From: Candidatus Staskawiczbacteria bacterium
GTDB taxonomy: Bacteria; Patescibacteriota; Minisyncoccia; Minisyncoccales; Staskawiczbacteraceae
Assembly (NCBI GenBank): GCA_016866675.1
Contig: VGLO01000018.1
Span: forward strand, 1-12,783
Length of the DNA stretch: 12,783 nt
Direction: 5' to 3'
In this document: piece after piece, positions 1 to 6,455 of the stretch
How positions within the stretch are numbered: the stretch's first letter is position 1
Layout: each line of letters opens with the position of its first letter
Made by a program: the position numbers and the translations under genes
The notes under the pieces: generated by a model
The model's input: only the letters and a program-made list of their open reading frames with translations
Database searches by the model: none
Told to the model about the DNA's origin: nothing

Positions 1-22
1 TATGACCATTTGGACATTCCAT
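1..22 (-). CDS. possible 5' start of a zinc-ribbon-like protein, cut by window edge
   Basis: An ATG on the minus strand at 20-22 opens a frame reading MECPNGH before the window ends. A CPxGH or CPxC motif directly after the initiator Met is common in small zinc-ribbon proteins. No Shine-Dalgarno sequence precedes it, as for most core genes here. It lies just past the terminator of the HAD-like gene, so a new gene starting here would be plausible. Only seven codons are visible, so this is a weak call. Confidence 0.25.
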
Positions 23-56
23 ATATTTAATACTACCAAAATACAAATTTAATACA

Positions 57-88
57 AGAAAAAAGCCCACGACACTGCTATCGGGGCT
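57..88 (-). terminator. intrinsic terminator of the HAD-like gene
   Basis: On the minus strand, AGCCC (84-88) pairs with GGGCT (64-68). The stem continues, past one bulged T, with CGATA against TGTCG, closing a GCAG loop. It is followed by TTTTTCTT. It begins 10 bases past the TGA stop of the HAD-like gene. Confidence 0.8.
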
Positions 89-97
89 ATCAAATAA

Positions 98-568
98 TCA
101 ACCAAGAAGTATTTTTTTAATTTCCTGCCAAGATTCAACCCGAACAACATCTGGCAAAATAAAGTCAAAAGCATCTTCTTTTTCTTCGTTGCCTGACACA
201 AAAAGCAGTCTATTTTTAACTCCTACTCTACGCAGGTAAATCATCGTTTCCTTGCAAGACCCAACAAAATGAGTTGCTTTTTCCTTTTCGCAAATGTCAG
301 CTTTTTCTGTCTCTTGATCGCAGAAAATTAACTTTTGTATAGGCACGCCCGTTCTTGAGTAGAATTCTTTTCTGCTCAACCAATTAATAACTTTAAATCT
401 ATCATCGATACTGCTTGAGTTAGAAATTATAAAGATATTACAGCCAAATCTCTTGTCCTTTAGTTCTCGAATAGAATCAAATGATCCTGAAGTCGGCGGG
501 CAACACCCATCAATAAAATTTTTGCTCATTATTACTCCATCAATGTCAATAAAAAGAACATCTTTCAT
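98..568 (-). CDS. small HAD-superfamily hydrolase-like protein
   Basis: A 156-residue cytosolic protein that resembles HAD-superfamily phosphohydrolases. Seen: motif I at the N-terminus, DIDGV, with D8 as nucleophile candidate and D10 as acid/base candidate; a motif II-like hydrophobic strand ending in Ser (IFIISNSS, S49); and lysines near 89-97 that could serve as motif III. The expected motif IV acidic pair is not obvious: the equivalent strand reads HFVGSCKE (100-107), with Ser-Cys where a Mg-binding Asp would be expected, so activity is uncertain. The start is well set by GGGGGAGGA ending 3 bases before the ATG. It appears to be its own transcription unit, with a promoter at 599-627 and a terminator at 57-88. 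Three of its nine Arg codons are CGN, against none in GroEL. The substrate cannot be inferred; polynucleotide 5'-kinase/phosphatase-like or sugar-phosphatase relatives are possible. Confidence 0.75.
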   Translation of the reverse strand: MKDVLFIDIDGVIMSKNFIDGCCPPTSGSFDSIRELKDKRFGCNIFIISNSSSIDDRFKVINWLSRKEFYSRTGVPIQKLIFCDQETEKADICEKEKATHFVGSCKETMIYLRRVGVKNRLLFVSGNEEKEDAFDFILPDVVRVESWQEIKKILLG

Positions 569-571
569 AAA

Positions 572-580
572 TCCTCCCCC
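572..580 (-). promoter_or_regulatory. strong Shine-Dalgarno of the HAD-like gene
   Basis: GGGGGAGGA on the minus strand ends 3 bases before the ATG at 566-568. It contains GGAGG and fixes the start. Most core genes in the window have nothing comparable. Confidence 0.8.
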
Positions 581-598
581 TTAGAAAGAACTAAAAAA

Positions 599-627
599 AT
601 AATATCACTTATAAATATATAAATCAA
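599..627 (-). promoter_or_regulatory. sigma-70-like promoter of the HAD-like gene
   Basis: On the minus strand, TTGATT (622-627), a 17-base spacer and TATTAT (599-604, 5/6 match to TATAAT). Predicted transcription start is near 592, giving a leader of about 24 bases that holds the Shine-Dalgarno sequence. The -35 lies inside the T-tract of the groEL terminator. Confidence 0.55.
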
Positions 628-653
628 ACAAAAAGGTGGGATCTTGTCCCACC
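627..653 (-). terminator. intrinsic terminator of groESL
   Basis: GGTGGG (648-653 on the minus strand) pairs with CCCACC (635-640) around a 7-base loop, followed by TTTTTGTTTG. It lies 25 bases past the groEL stop. The plus strand also reads a stem followed by seven T, so it may be bidirectional, but no plus-strand gene leads into it. Confidence 0.9.
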
Positions 654-678
654 TTTTTTAATAAATATATTTAATATC

Positions 679-2304
679 TTAGTAATCTTCTCCCATCCCC
701 CCCATTCCTATTGGCATACCCTTTTCTTTTTTTTCTGGCAAATCTGAAACAACAGCTTCGGTTGTTAAAAGCATAGAGGCTGCTGATACCGCGTTTTCTA
801 AAGCAGTTCTAACCACTTTTGTTGGATCAACTACTCCAGCTGAAATTAAATTTTCATAAACCATTCTGTATGCATTAAATCCAAAATCACCCTGCCCTTC
901 TTTTACTTTTTGCACTGCTACAGCTCCATCAATTCCTGCATTCTGAGAAATTTGCCTTATTGGCTCTTCAACTGCTCTCTTTAAAATATTAATTCCTATT
1001 TGCTCCTCACCTTCTAAAACAATTTTTTCTAAAACAGATGAAGCCCTTAGCAAAGCAACGCCTCCTCCCGGAACAATTCCTTCTTCAATAGCAGCTTTTG
1101 TTGCATTTAGAGCATCTTCTAATTTCAATCTCTTATTTTTTTGTTCAACTTCGGTGGCTGCTCCGACTTTTAAAACACCAACGCCTCCTGAAAGCTTGGC
1201 TAATCTTTCCTGAAACTTTTCTTTTTCAAATTCTGAAGTTGAAGATTCGATTGCTTTTCTAATTTGAGATACTCTTGCATCAATTGCTGATTTTTCTCCC
1301 TTTCCCTCGACAATTGTTGTATTGTCTTTAGTTGAAATAATTTTTCTTGCTCTGCCAAGCATTTCTAATTCTATATTTTCTAATTTCATTCCTTTTTCTT
1401 CTGTAATTACTTGGGCTCCCGTGACAACTGCAATATCTTCAAGCATCTCTTTTTTCTTATCTCCAAAACCTGGTGCTTTAACAGCCAAAGCTGAGAATAT
1501 TCCTCTAACTTTGTTAACTATAAGTGTTGGCAGGGCGTCTCCATCAACGTCATCAGCAATAATTACCAACTCCTTCTTCCCCAACTTAACTAGCTTTTCA
1601 AGAATGGGTAATAACTCCTGAAGTGAGCTAATTTTTTTATCTGTAATTAAAATATGAGTATCTTCTAAAACTGCTTCCATTTTCTCTTGGCTTGTCACCA
1701 TGTAATGAGAAATATATCCTCTGTCAAATTGTAATCCTTTTACAACTTCTTTTGAAAGACCAAAGGTATTTGAGACCTCAACTGTCACTACTCCATCTTT
1801 TCCAACCTCTTCCATAACTTCTGCAATCATACTTCCCATTTCCTTGTCTTGTGCTGAAATAGTTGCCACTTGAGAAATTTCTTCCTTGGTGTTTATTTGC
1901 TTTGACATTTCTTTCAAGGCCAAAACAATTGCATCCTTTCCCTTAACAATGCCTTTTCTCAAAGCCAAAGGATTGGCTCCCGCAGCCACATTTTTTAAAC
2001 CCTCTGTAGAAATAGCTTGAGTTAATAGGACAGCTGAAGTTGTCCCATCTCCGGCAGTATCGTTTGTTTTTGAGGCAACTTCTTTTATTATTTCAGCCCC
2101 AATATTTTCTATTGCATCTTCTAACTCAATTTCTTTTGCAATAGAGACTCCATCATTTGTAATTGTTGGACTACCAAAAGATGACCCTAAAACAACATTT
2201 CTGCCTTTAGGACCCAATGTCACTTTAACTGCATCAGCCACTTTATCTAAACCTTTTTTTAGAGCTTTTCTCGCATCTTCTTTAAAAATTATTTTCTTTG
2301 CCAT
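679..2304 (-). CDS. groEL: chaperonin GroEL (Hsp60)
   Basis: A complete 541-residue group I chaperonin subunit, the usual length. With GroES it forms the ATP-driven double-ring folding chamber in the cytosol. Seen: N-terminal MAKKI, the nucleotide-binding stretch TLGPKGRNV (29-37), TNDGVSIAKEI, the GDGTTSA motif with D86 (counterpart of E. coli D87), EDALNATKAAIEEGIVPGGG carrying the second catalytic Asp near 397, and a Met/Gly-rich tail with GGM ending in EDY. It starts 37 bases downstream of groES and is cotranscribed with it; its terminator is at 627-653. No Shine-Dalgarno is seen before the ATG, although the product should be abundant. A perfect TATAAT sits in the groES-groEL gap (2329-2334) but has no good -35. 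All 16 Arg codons are AGA or AGG. Confidence 0.99.
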   Translation of the reverse strand: MAKKIIFKEDARKALKKGLDKVADAVKVTLGPKGRNVVLGSSFGSPTITNDGVSIAKEIELEDAIENIGAEIIKEVASKTNDTAGDGTTSAVLLTQAISTEGLKNVAAGANPLALRKGIVKGKDAIVLALKEMSKQINTKEEISQVATISAQDKEMGSMIAEVMEEVGKDGVVTVEVSNTFGLSKEVVKGLQFDRGYISHYMVTSQEKMEAVLEDTHILITDKKISSLQELLPILEKLVKLGKKELVIIADDVDGDALPTLIVNKVRGIFSALAVKAPGFGDKKKEMLEDIAVVTGAQVITEEKGMKLENIELEMLGRARKIISTKDNTTIVEGKGEKSAIDARVSQIRKAIESSTSEFEKEKFQERLAKLSGGVGVLKVGAATEVEQKNKRLKLEDALNATKAAIEEGIVPGGGVALLRASSVLEKIVLEGEEQIGINILKRAVEEPIRQISQNAGIDGAVAVQKVKEGQGDFGFNAYRMVYENLISAGVVDPTKVVRTALENAVSAASMLLTTEAVVSDLPEKKEKGMPIGMGGMGEDY

Positions 2305-2341
2305 TTTTTTAGAATAGTTAGGTTAATTATTATAATTAGAT

Positions 2342-2632
2342 TTACTCAATTATTGCTAAAATATCATCTTCTCTGGCAATTAAGTATTCTTTGCCATCAA
2401 TTTTTATTTCATTTGGCCCGTATTTTGTAAATAAAACTTTTTGTCCCACAGCCACAGACATTAGAACAATTTTTCCATCTTCTGTTTTTTTACCTGGACC
2501 GACAGCAATAATAATACCTTCTTCTGGTTTTTCTTTACTAGCTGTATCAGGAAGTAAAATACCAAATTTAGTTTTCTCTTCTTCTTTGATTGGTTCAATT
2601 AAAATATGATCTGATAGTGGTTTAATATTCAT
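2342..2632 (-). CDS. groES: co-chaperonin GroES (Hsp10)
   Basis: A 96-residue heptameric lid of GroEL. The ATG at 2630-2632 gives MNIKPLSDHILIEP, matching the family's N-terminus and its usual length of about 95 residues. An upstream in-frame ATG at 2657-2659 would add nine hydrophobic residues not typical of GroES, so I reject it. Seen: the mobile-loop region (about 17-33, with FGILLPDTA), the GxIIAVGPG strand (about 42-50), and the C-terminal EYLIAREDDILAIIE. First gene of the groES-groEL operon. The promoter is at 2744-2772 with a palindrome over its start region, leaving a leader of about 100 bases. No Shine-Dalgarno is seen before either Met. Confidence 0.97.
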   Translation of the reverse strand: MNIKPLSDHILIEPIKEEEKTKFGILLPDTASKEKPEEGIIIAVGPGKKTEDGKIVLMSVAVGQKVLFTKYGPNEIKIDGKEYLIAREDDILAIIE

Positions 2633-2730
2633 AAAGATTGGAACATGAAACAAAAACAAAATATAACGAATTAATTTTTGTTAAGTTTCGCTGTTAAATT
2701 TTATCAAACTTAATATTTGACTGATAATTT

Positions 2731-2747
2731 AATTAGATAATCTAATT
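2731..2747. promoter_or_regulatory. palindromic operator candidate at the groESL promoter
   Basis: A perfect inverted repeat, AATTAGAT-A-ATCTAATT on the plus strand: eight-base arms, one central base. It overlaps the last four bases of the predicted -10 and covers the predicted start site. It is not CIRCE (TTAGCACTC-N9-GAGTGCTAA). Position and symmetry suggest a repressor site; the binding protein is unknown. AT-rich palindromes can arise by chance. Confidence 0.45.
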
Positions 2748-2772
2748 TAGGAAATTTTTAAATGCCTGTCAA
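2744..2772 (-). promoter_or_regulatory. sigma-70-like promoter of groES-groEL
   Basis: On the minus strand, a perfect TTGACA (2767-2772), a 17-base spacer and TAAATT (2744-2749, 4/6 match). Predicted start near 2737. It begins about 10 bases after the T-tract of the preceding terminator. No CIRCE element or obvious heat-shock-sigma promoter is visible. Confidence 0.55.
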
Positions 2773-2782
2773 TAGCTTCTAA

Positions 2783-2810
2783 AAAAATACCCCAGCAGAA
2801 GTCGCTGAGG
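2783..2810 (-). terminator. intrinsic terminator after the 134-residue gene
   Basis: CCTCAGC (2804-2810, minus strand) pairs with GCTGGGG (2790-2796) with one G-T wobble. The loop is 7 bases and is followed by TATTTTTTTAG. It directly follows the TAA stop at 2812-2814. Confidence 0.85.
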
Positions 2811-2811
2811 T

Positions 2812-3216
2812 TTACTTTGATGCTTGAAAGCATTCAAGCAGATGAATCAGGCTATTGAGTTTTGACTCCAATTCCTTAAATTTATCATCGCCAACATCCC
2901 TCATTCTGCGACACAGGGGAATTTCATCACTACCAATTACAGAGTAAATTTCTCGTGCGTGATCTGTAGAAAAGTAAAGTGAAACTATTATTTCTCCTTC
3001 ATTTTTAGATATCTCATCTTTTACCATATTCTCTTGCACTTTTTCTGAGAGTTTTAGAAAGCGTATTAGTACAATTCTCATTCTATTGGTATAAGATTCT
3101 GGAATATCTTGTCCGCGCCAATCAAAGAATAGTCTTACTTGAGAAATTTCTCTTACCAGTCGCCTCAAATAATATGAGAGCGATAGGATATCCATAAACG
3201 GCAAAAGAATCATCAT
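2812..3216 (-). CDS. hypothetical protein, 134 aa
   Basis: I do not recognise the family. The start at 3214-3216 is chosen because AAGGAG lies exactly 7 bases upstream; a longer frame to 3258 would put this Shine-Dalgarno inside the coding region. A second ATG follows immediately (3211-3213). The protein opens with a short hydrophobic stretch (MMILLPFMDILSLSYYL), too short and mixed for a sure membrane helix. It continues mostly as predicted helix rich in charged residues, with DWRGQDIPESYTNRMR near 32-47 and a C-terminal leucine-spaced helix (KELESKLNSLIHLLE). It lies 61 bases after the uvrA stop with no terminator between, so it may be read through from uvrA. A weak promoter (TTGTAA at 3272-3277, then TAAAAG after 17 bases) is also possible. 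Five of 12 Arg codons are CGN, unlike GroEL. Confidence 0.7.
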   Translation of the reverse strand: MMILLPFMDILSLSYYLRRLVREISQVRLFFDWRGQDIPESYTNRMRIVLIRFLKLSEKVQENMVKDEISKNEGEIIVSLYFSTDHAREIYSVIGSDEIPLCRRMRDVGDDKFKELESKLNSLIHLLECFQASK

Positions 3217-3223
3217 CGCAAAA

Positions 3224-3229
3224 CTCCTT
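3224..3229 (-). promoter_or_regulatory. Shine-Dalgarno fixing the start of the 134-residue gene
   Basis: AAGGAG on the minus strand with a 7-base spacer to the ATG at 3214-3216. It moves the start 14 codons inward from the longest frame. Confidence 0.75.
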
Positions 3230-3277
3230 AAAAAAGAACAACAATTAACTTTTACCAAATTAAATAAATCATTACAA

Positions 3278-6079
3278 CTATCTCAAATATCTTCCCGTAT
3301 AACTCTTTTTATTTTTTGCGACTTCTATTGGAGATCCTTCTACAATAATTTGTCCGCCCTTTTCTCCTCCTTCAGGACCCAAGTCAATAATGTGATCCAC
3401 ACACTTTATAAAGTCTATATTGTGCTCAATTGTCAAAACAGTGTTTCCTTTTTCAACAAGATTCCTTAAAACAGAAACCAATTTTTTTATATCTTCAAAA
3501 TGAAGCCCAGTAGTTGGTTCATCTAAAATATATAGTGTTTTTCCTGTATCTCTTCTTGAAAGCTCTGTTGCTAATTTTATTCTTTGAGCTTCTCCACCAG
3601 ACAAAGAAGTGGCAGATTGTCCTAACTCTATGTAAGAAAGTCCCACCTCATTTAGTGTTTTCATTTTATCATAGACCCCCGGAATATTTTTAAAGAATTC
3701 TCCTGCCTCTTCAATAGTCAAATGTAAAACATCTGAAATATTTTTATCTTTGTATAAAATTTCAAGCACTTCTTTGCTGTATCTTTTTCCTCTACATTCT
3801 TCACACTCAACATAAATATCTGGTAAAAAATACATTTCCACTTTTTTAACCCCTTGACCCTCGCAAGCCTCACATCTTCCACCTTTTACGTTAAATGAAA
3901 ATCTTCCAGCTGAATAACCTCTTGCACGAGCATCTTTTGTTTTTGTAAATATATCTCTTATATATGAAAAAGCTCCAGTGTATGTTGCTGGGTTTGACCT
4001 TGGAGTTCTGCCAATGGGAGACTGGTCAACTAAAACAACTTTATTTAAGTTTTCTGCACCTAAAATCTCCTTGTGAGCACCCGGCTCATCTTTTGCCCTA
4101 TAAAAATATTTCAAAAGTGACCTTGCTAAAATATCTGAAACAAGAGAAGATTTTCCAGACCCTGAAACTCCTGTCACACATACAAATCTTCCAAGAGGTA
4201 TTTTAACATCAATGTTTTTTAAGTTATGTTCTTTGGCACCTTTAATAGTTAGGTATTTTTCTTTTGAAGAATCTGATTTTGTTATTTTACCTTCAACTTT
4301 TTTACGGCCAGACAAATATTCTCCCGTTAATGTTTTTGATTTTAATAATTCTTTAGCTGTACCTTCAAAAATAACTTTGCCACCGTGTTTACCGGCACCA
4401 GGTCCTATTTCAACTAGCCAATCTGCTGAAAGCATTGTCTGAGAATCATGCTCAACCACTACAACTGTATTACCCAAATCTCTTAATCTTTGAAGCGTTT
4501 CAATTAGCCTGTGCTGATCTCTGGCATGTAAACCAATTGAGGGTTCATCTAAAATATACAAAACACCAGAAAGTTTTGATCCAATTTGAGTAGCCAACCT
4601 TATCCTTTGTTCTTCTCCACCAGAAAGAGTAGCAGACCTTCTATCTAAGTTTAAATAATCTAGGCCAACATCAAGCAAAAATTCAGACCTTTCAATAATT
4701 TCTTTTGTAATAGGTTGAGATATTTTTTGATCAGATATACCAAGACTTTTTTGAAGTGACACAAAAAAATCTCTTAACTTATCCATTGAAAGATTTACAA
4801 TGTCATTAATAGATTTTCCGCCAACTGTCACTGCCAAAACCTCTGTCTTTAGTCTTCTGCCTTGGCATTTCTCACATTGTTTTTTTGTCATATATTGCTC
4901 AATCTCTTGCCTTGTCCAATCTGAATCTGTGCCATGATATCTTCTCTCAAGATTAGCAATAACTCCCTCAAAATCACCACCTGCCTCAGCAGACATGTCT
5001 CCCTTCAAAATAATATCAATTACTTTTTGCGAAAGATTTTTTACAGGCTCATTAAGAGAAAATTTATATTTTTCAGCCAATTCAGACAGTTTCCAATAAT
5101 AGTATCCTTGCCTACCAACTTTATGAGATGCGTTTGCCCATGGAAAAATTGCTCCTTGTGCAAGTGTTAAATTTTTATTTGGCATTACCAATTCAGGTGA
5201 GACCTCAAGCTTTTCTCCAAGACCCGTGCATTCAGCACAAGCCCCATAAGGATTATTAAAAGAAAAAAGCCTAGGTTCTAATTCAGGCAAAGAAACTCCA
5301 CAATCCTCACAGGCAAAATGCTCTGAAAAAGTTAAATCTTTTTTTCCATTTTGATTTACAGTTGCAATTCCTTTACCAAGCTTTAAAGCTGTTTCTAAAG
5401 AATCAACCAACCTTGACCTATCTAGGTCACCATTCAAAACTAATCTATCAACAACTGCATCAATAGTATGTTTTTTATTTTTTTCTATTTGCTTAAATAA
5501 AGCTTCTTCTATTGGATAAATGTCTCCATCTATTCTTACTCTAATAAAACCTCCTCTTTGTATTTCTTGCAAAACAGCTTGATGCTCACCTTTCTTACCC
5601 TTGATTACAGGCCCTAAAATTAAAATTTCTGAATCTTTTGAGAGATTCATTACTTGCTCAACAATTTGATCAACTGTTTGCCTGGCAATTAATTTTCCAC
5701 AGCTAGGACAATGAGGCTTTCCTATTCTGGCAAATAATAGCCTCAAATAGTCGTAAATTTCTGTAGTAGTCCCAACGGTTGACCTTGGGTTATGCATTGC
5801 TTTTCTTTGATCAATTGCAATAGCAGGACTAATACCCTCAATTTTATCTACATCTGGTTTATCCATTACACCCAAAAACTGTCTGGCGTAAGCTGACAAA
5901 CTCTCAACATACCTCCTCTGTCCTTCAGCATATAAAGTATCAAAAGCTAACGAAGATTTTCCAGACCCAGAAAGACCGGTAATGACAACCAGCTTATTTT
6001 TTGGAATATTAAGACTTATGTTCTTTAGGTTGTGTACTCGAGCTCCTTTAATTTTTATATAACTATTTTCCATTTGCAT
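3278..6079 (-). CDS. uvrA: excinuclease ABC subunit A (UvrA)
   Basis: A full-length (about 933 aa) damage-sensing ATPase of nucleotide excision repair, which loads UvrB at DNA lesions. Seen, numbered from this start: Walker A GLSGSGKSS (35-43); a zinc module FACEDCG...CAEC with Cys at about 257, 260, 281 and 284; signature LSGGEEQ (485-491) and ILDEP (509-513) of the first ATPase; a second Walker A GVSGSGKSS (637-645); a second zinc module with Cys at about 736, 739, 759 and 762; LSGGEAQ (826-832) and ILDEP (851-855). Two further CxxC pairs (about 124-127 and 402-405) are present. The longest frame begins with TTG at 6094; I prefer the ATG at 6077-6079, and ATG 6071-6073 (MENSYIKIKGAR) is equally plausible. 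No Shine-Dalgarno decides. Promoter at 6109-6137. Confidence 0.98.
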   Translation of the reverse strand: MQMENSYIKIKGARVHNLKNISLNIPKNKLVVITGLSGSGKSSLAFDTLYAEGQRRYVESLSAYARQFLGVMDKPDVDKIEGISPAIAIDQRKAMHNPRSTVGTTTEIYDYLRLLFARIGKPHCPSCGKLIARQTVDQIVEQVMNLSKDSEILILGPVIKGKKGEHQAVLQEIQRGGFIRVRIDGDIYPIEEALFKQIEKNKKHTIDAVVDRLVLNGDLDRSRLVDSLETALKLGKGIATVNQNGKKDLTFSEHFACEDCGVSLPELEPRLFSFNNPYGACAECTGLGEKLEVSPELVMPNKNLTLAQGAIFPWANASHKVGRQGYYYWKLSELAEKYKFSLNEPVKNLSQKVIDIILKGDMSAEAGGDFEGVIANLERRYHGTDSDWTRQEIEQYMTKKQCEKCQGRRLKTEVLAVTVGGKSINDIVNLSMDKLRDFFVSLQKSLGISDQKISQPITKEIIERSEFLLDVGLDYLNLDRRSATLSGGEEQRIRLATQIGSKLSGVLYILDEPSIGLHARDQHRLIETLQRLRDLGNTVVVVEHDSQTMLSADWLVEIGPGAGKHGGKVIFEGTAKELLKSKTLTGEYLSGRKKVEGKITKSDSSKEKYLTIKGAKEHNLKNIDVKIPLGRFVCVTGVSGSGKSSLVSDILARSLLKYFYRAKDEPGAHKEILGAENLNKVVLVDQSPIGRTPRSNPATYTGAFSYIRDIFTKTKDARARGYSAGRFSFNVKGGRCEACEGQGVKKVEMYFLPDIYVECEECRGKRYSKEVLEILYKDKNISDVLHLTIEEAGEFFKNIPGVYDKMKTLNEVGLSYIELGQSATSLSGGEAQRIKLATELSRRDTGKTLYILDEPTTGLHFEDIKKLVSVLRNLVEKGNTVLTIEHNIDFIKCVDHIIDLGPEGGEKGGQIIVEGSPIEVAKNKKSYTGRYLR

Positions 6080-6108
6080 TTTTGCTTTTAACAAAATATT
6101 AGTTGGTA

Positions 6109-6137
6109 ATTATATAACATAATCAAAACAAGTTCAA
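6109..6137 (-). promoter_or_regulatory. sigma-70-like promoter of uvrA
   Basis: On the minus strand, TTGAAC (6132-6137), a 17-base spacer and a perfect TATAAT (6109-6114). Predicted start near 6102, giving a leader of about 23 bases. The -35 overlaps the end of the T-rich tail of the preceding terminator. Confidence 0.65.
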
Positions 6138-6165
6138 TATAAAAGGGCCACTACTTGCGTGACCC
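6135..6165 (-). terminator. intrinsic terminator of the 60-residue gene
   Basis: GGGTCAC (6159-6165, minus strand) pairs with GTGGCCC (6145-6151) with one wobble. The loop is 7 bases and is followed by TTTTATATTG. The stem starts 3 bases after the TAG stop. Confidence 0.8.
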
Positions 6166-6168
6166 GAG

Positions 6169-6351
6169 CTACCCTGAATCAAGGTTGCCATTTTTTTCTT
6201 CTTCAAAGAACATTTCCTTTCCGTTTTTTAAAACAACACGCATTCCTTCTTGTGAGATGAAAACTGACTCTACTTTTTCAGTCAGCAAAATAAATTTAAC
6301 TTTCATAATAATCTTCTCACGAGCAGTCGGACAATTCTCTTTAGGCGACAT
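6169..6351 (-). CDS. hypothetical small protein, 60 aa
   Basis: Not recognised. A real gene is supported by AAAGGAG 6 bases before the ATG (6349-6351), a candidate promoter upstream with a perfect TTGACA, and its own terminator 3 bases after the stop. Length 60 residues. The N-terminal 15 residues look flexible; a second Met at 16 begins a stretch that reads as alternating beta strands (KVKFILLTEKVESVFIS, then MRVVLKNGKEMFFEEE), followed by a polar tail. It has no signal peptide, membrane segment or Cys pair. Both Arg codons are CGT. The small beta fold suggests a nucleic-acid- or protein-binding adaptor, but that is only a guess. It is divergent from uvrC across a 110-base gap. The frame overlapping it on the plus strand (6155-6379) lacks these signals. 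Confidence 0.7.
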   Translation of the reverse strand: MSPKENCPTAREKIIMKVKFILLTEKVESVFISQEGMRVVLKNGKEMFFEEEKNGNLDSG

Positions 6352-6357
6352 TTTCTT

Positions 6358-6364
6358 CTCCTTT
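6358..6364 (-). promoter_or_regulatory. Shine-Dalgarno of the 60-residue gene
   Basis: AAAGGAG on the minus strand, 6 bases before the ATG. It is the main evidence that this short frame is translated and that the first Met, not Met16, is used. Confidence 0.75.
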
Positions 6365-6389
6365 GAAAGTGTAATTTAGCCTTAATTCC

Positions 6390-6418
6390 TTACTACGCCC
6401 ACTTCATCTGTTTGTCAA
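6390..6418 (-). promoter_or_regulatory. candidate promoter of the 60-residue gene
   Basis: On the minus strand, a perfect TTGACA (6413-6418), 17 bases, then TAGTAA (6390-6395, only 3/6). Its -35 lies 8 bases from the -35 of the divergent uvrC promoter. The weak -10 keeps confidence low. Confidence 0.4.
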
Positions 6419-6426
6419 CATTTTCC

Positions 6427-6455
6427 TTGAAAAAATATCGTTTTCATCGTTAAAT
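6427..6455 (+). promoter_or_regulatory. promoter of uvrC, giving a leaderless mRNA
   Basis: TTGAAA (6427-6432, 5/6), a 17-base spacer, TTAAAT (6450-6455, 4/6). Only 6 bases separate the -10 from the ATG at 6462, so the predicted transcription start is at the A of the start codon. This fits the absence of any Shine-Dalgarno sequence. Confidence 0.5.

Noticed and set aside
1322..1621. Open frame of 99 codons on the plus strand inside groEL
   Set aside because: It lies wholly antisense to a conserved gene, has Ser/Pro/Phe-rich composition typical of a reversed AT-rich coding strand, and no start signals.
2391..2609. Open frame of 72 codons antisense to groES
   Set aside because: Shadow of the conserved gene, with no promoter or Shine-Dalgarno of its own.
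2633..2659. Upstream in-frame ATG extending GroES by nine residues
   Set aside because: The added residues are not typical of GroES, and the internal Met gives the standard N-terminus and length.
2633..2790. CIRCE element upstream of groES
   Set aside because: No TTAGCACTC-like arms are present; the only strong inverted repeat is the AT-rich palindrome at 2731-2747.
3964..5170. Three plus-strand frames inside uvrA
   Set aside because: They overlap the highly conserved UvrA frame and have no family resemblance or start signals.
6155..6379. 74-codon plus-strand frame opposite the 60-residue gene
   Set aside because: The minus-strand frame has the Shine-Dalgarno and terminator. This one crosses the terminator and the minus-strand leader and has no signals.
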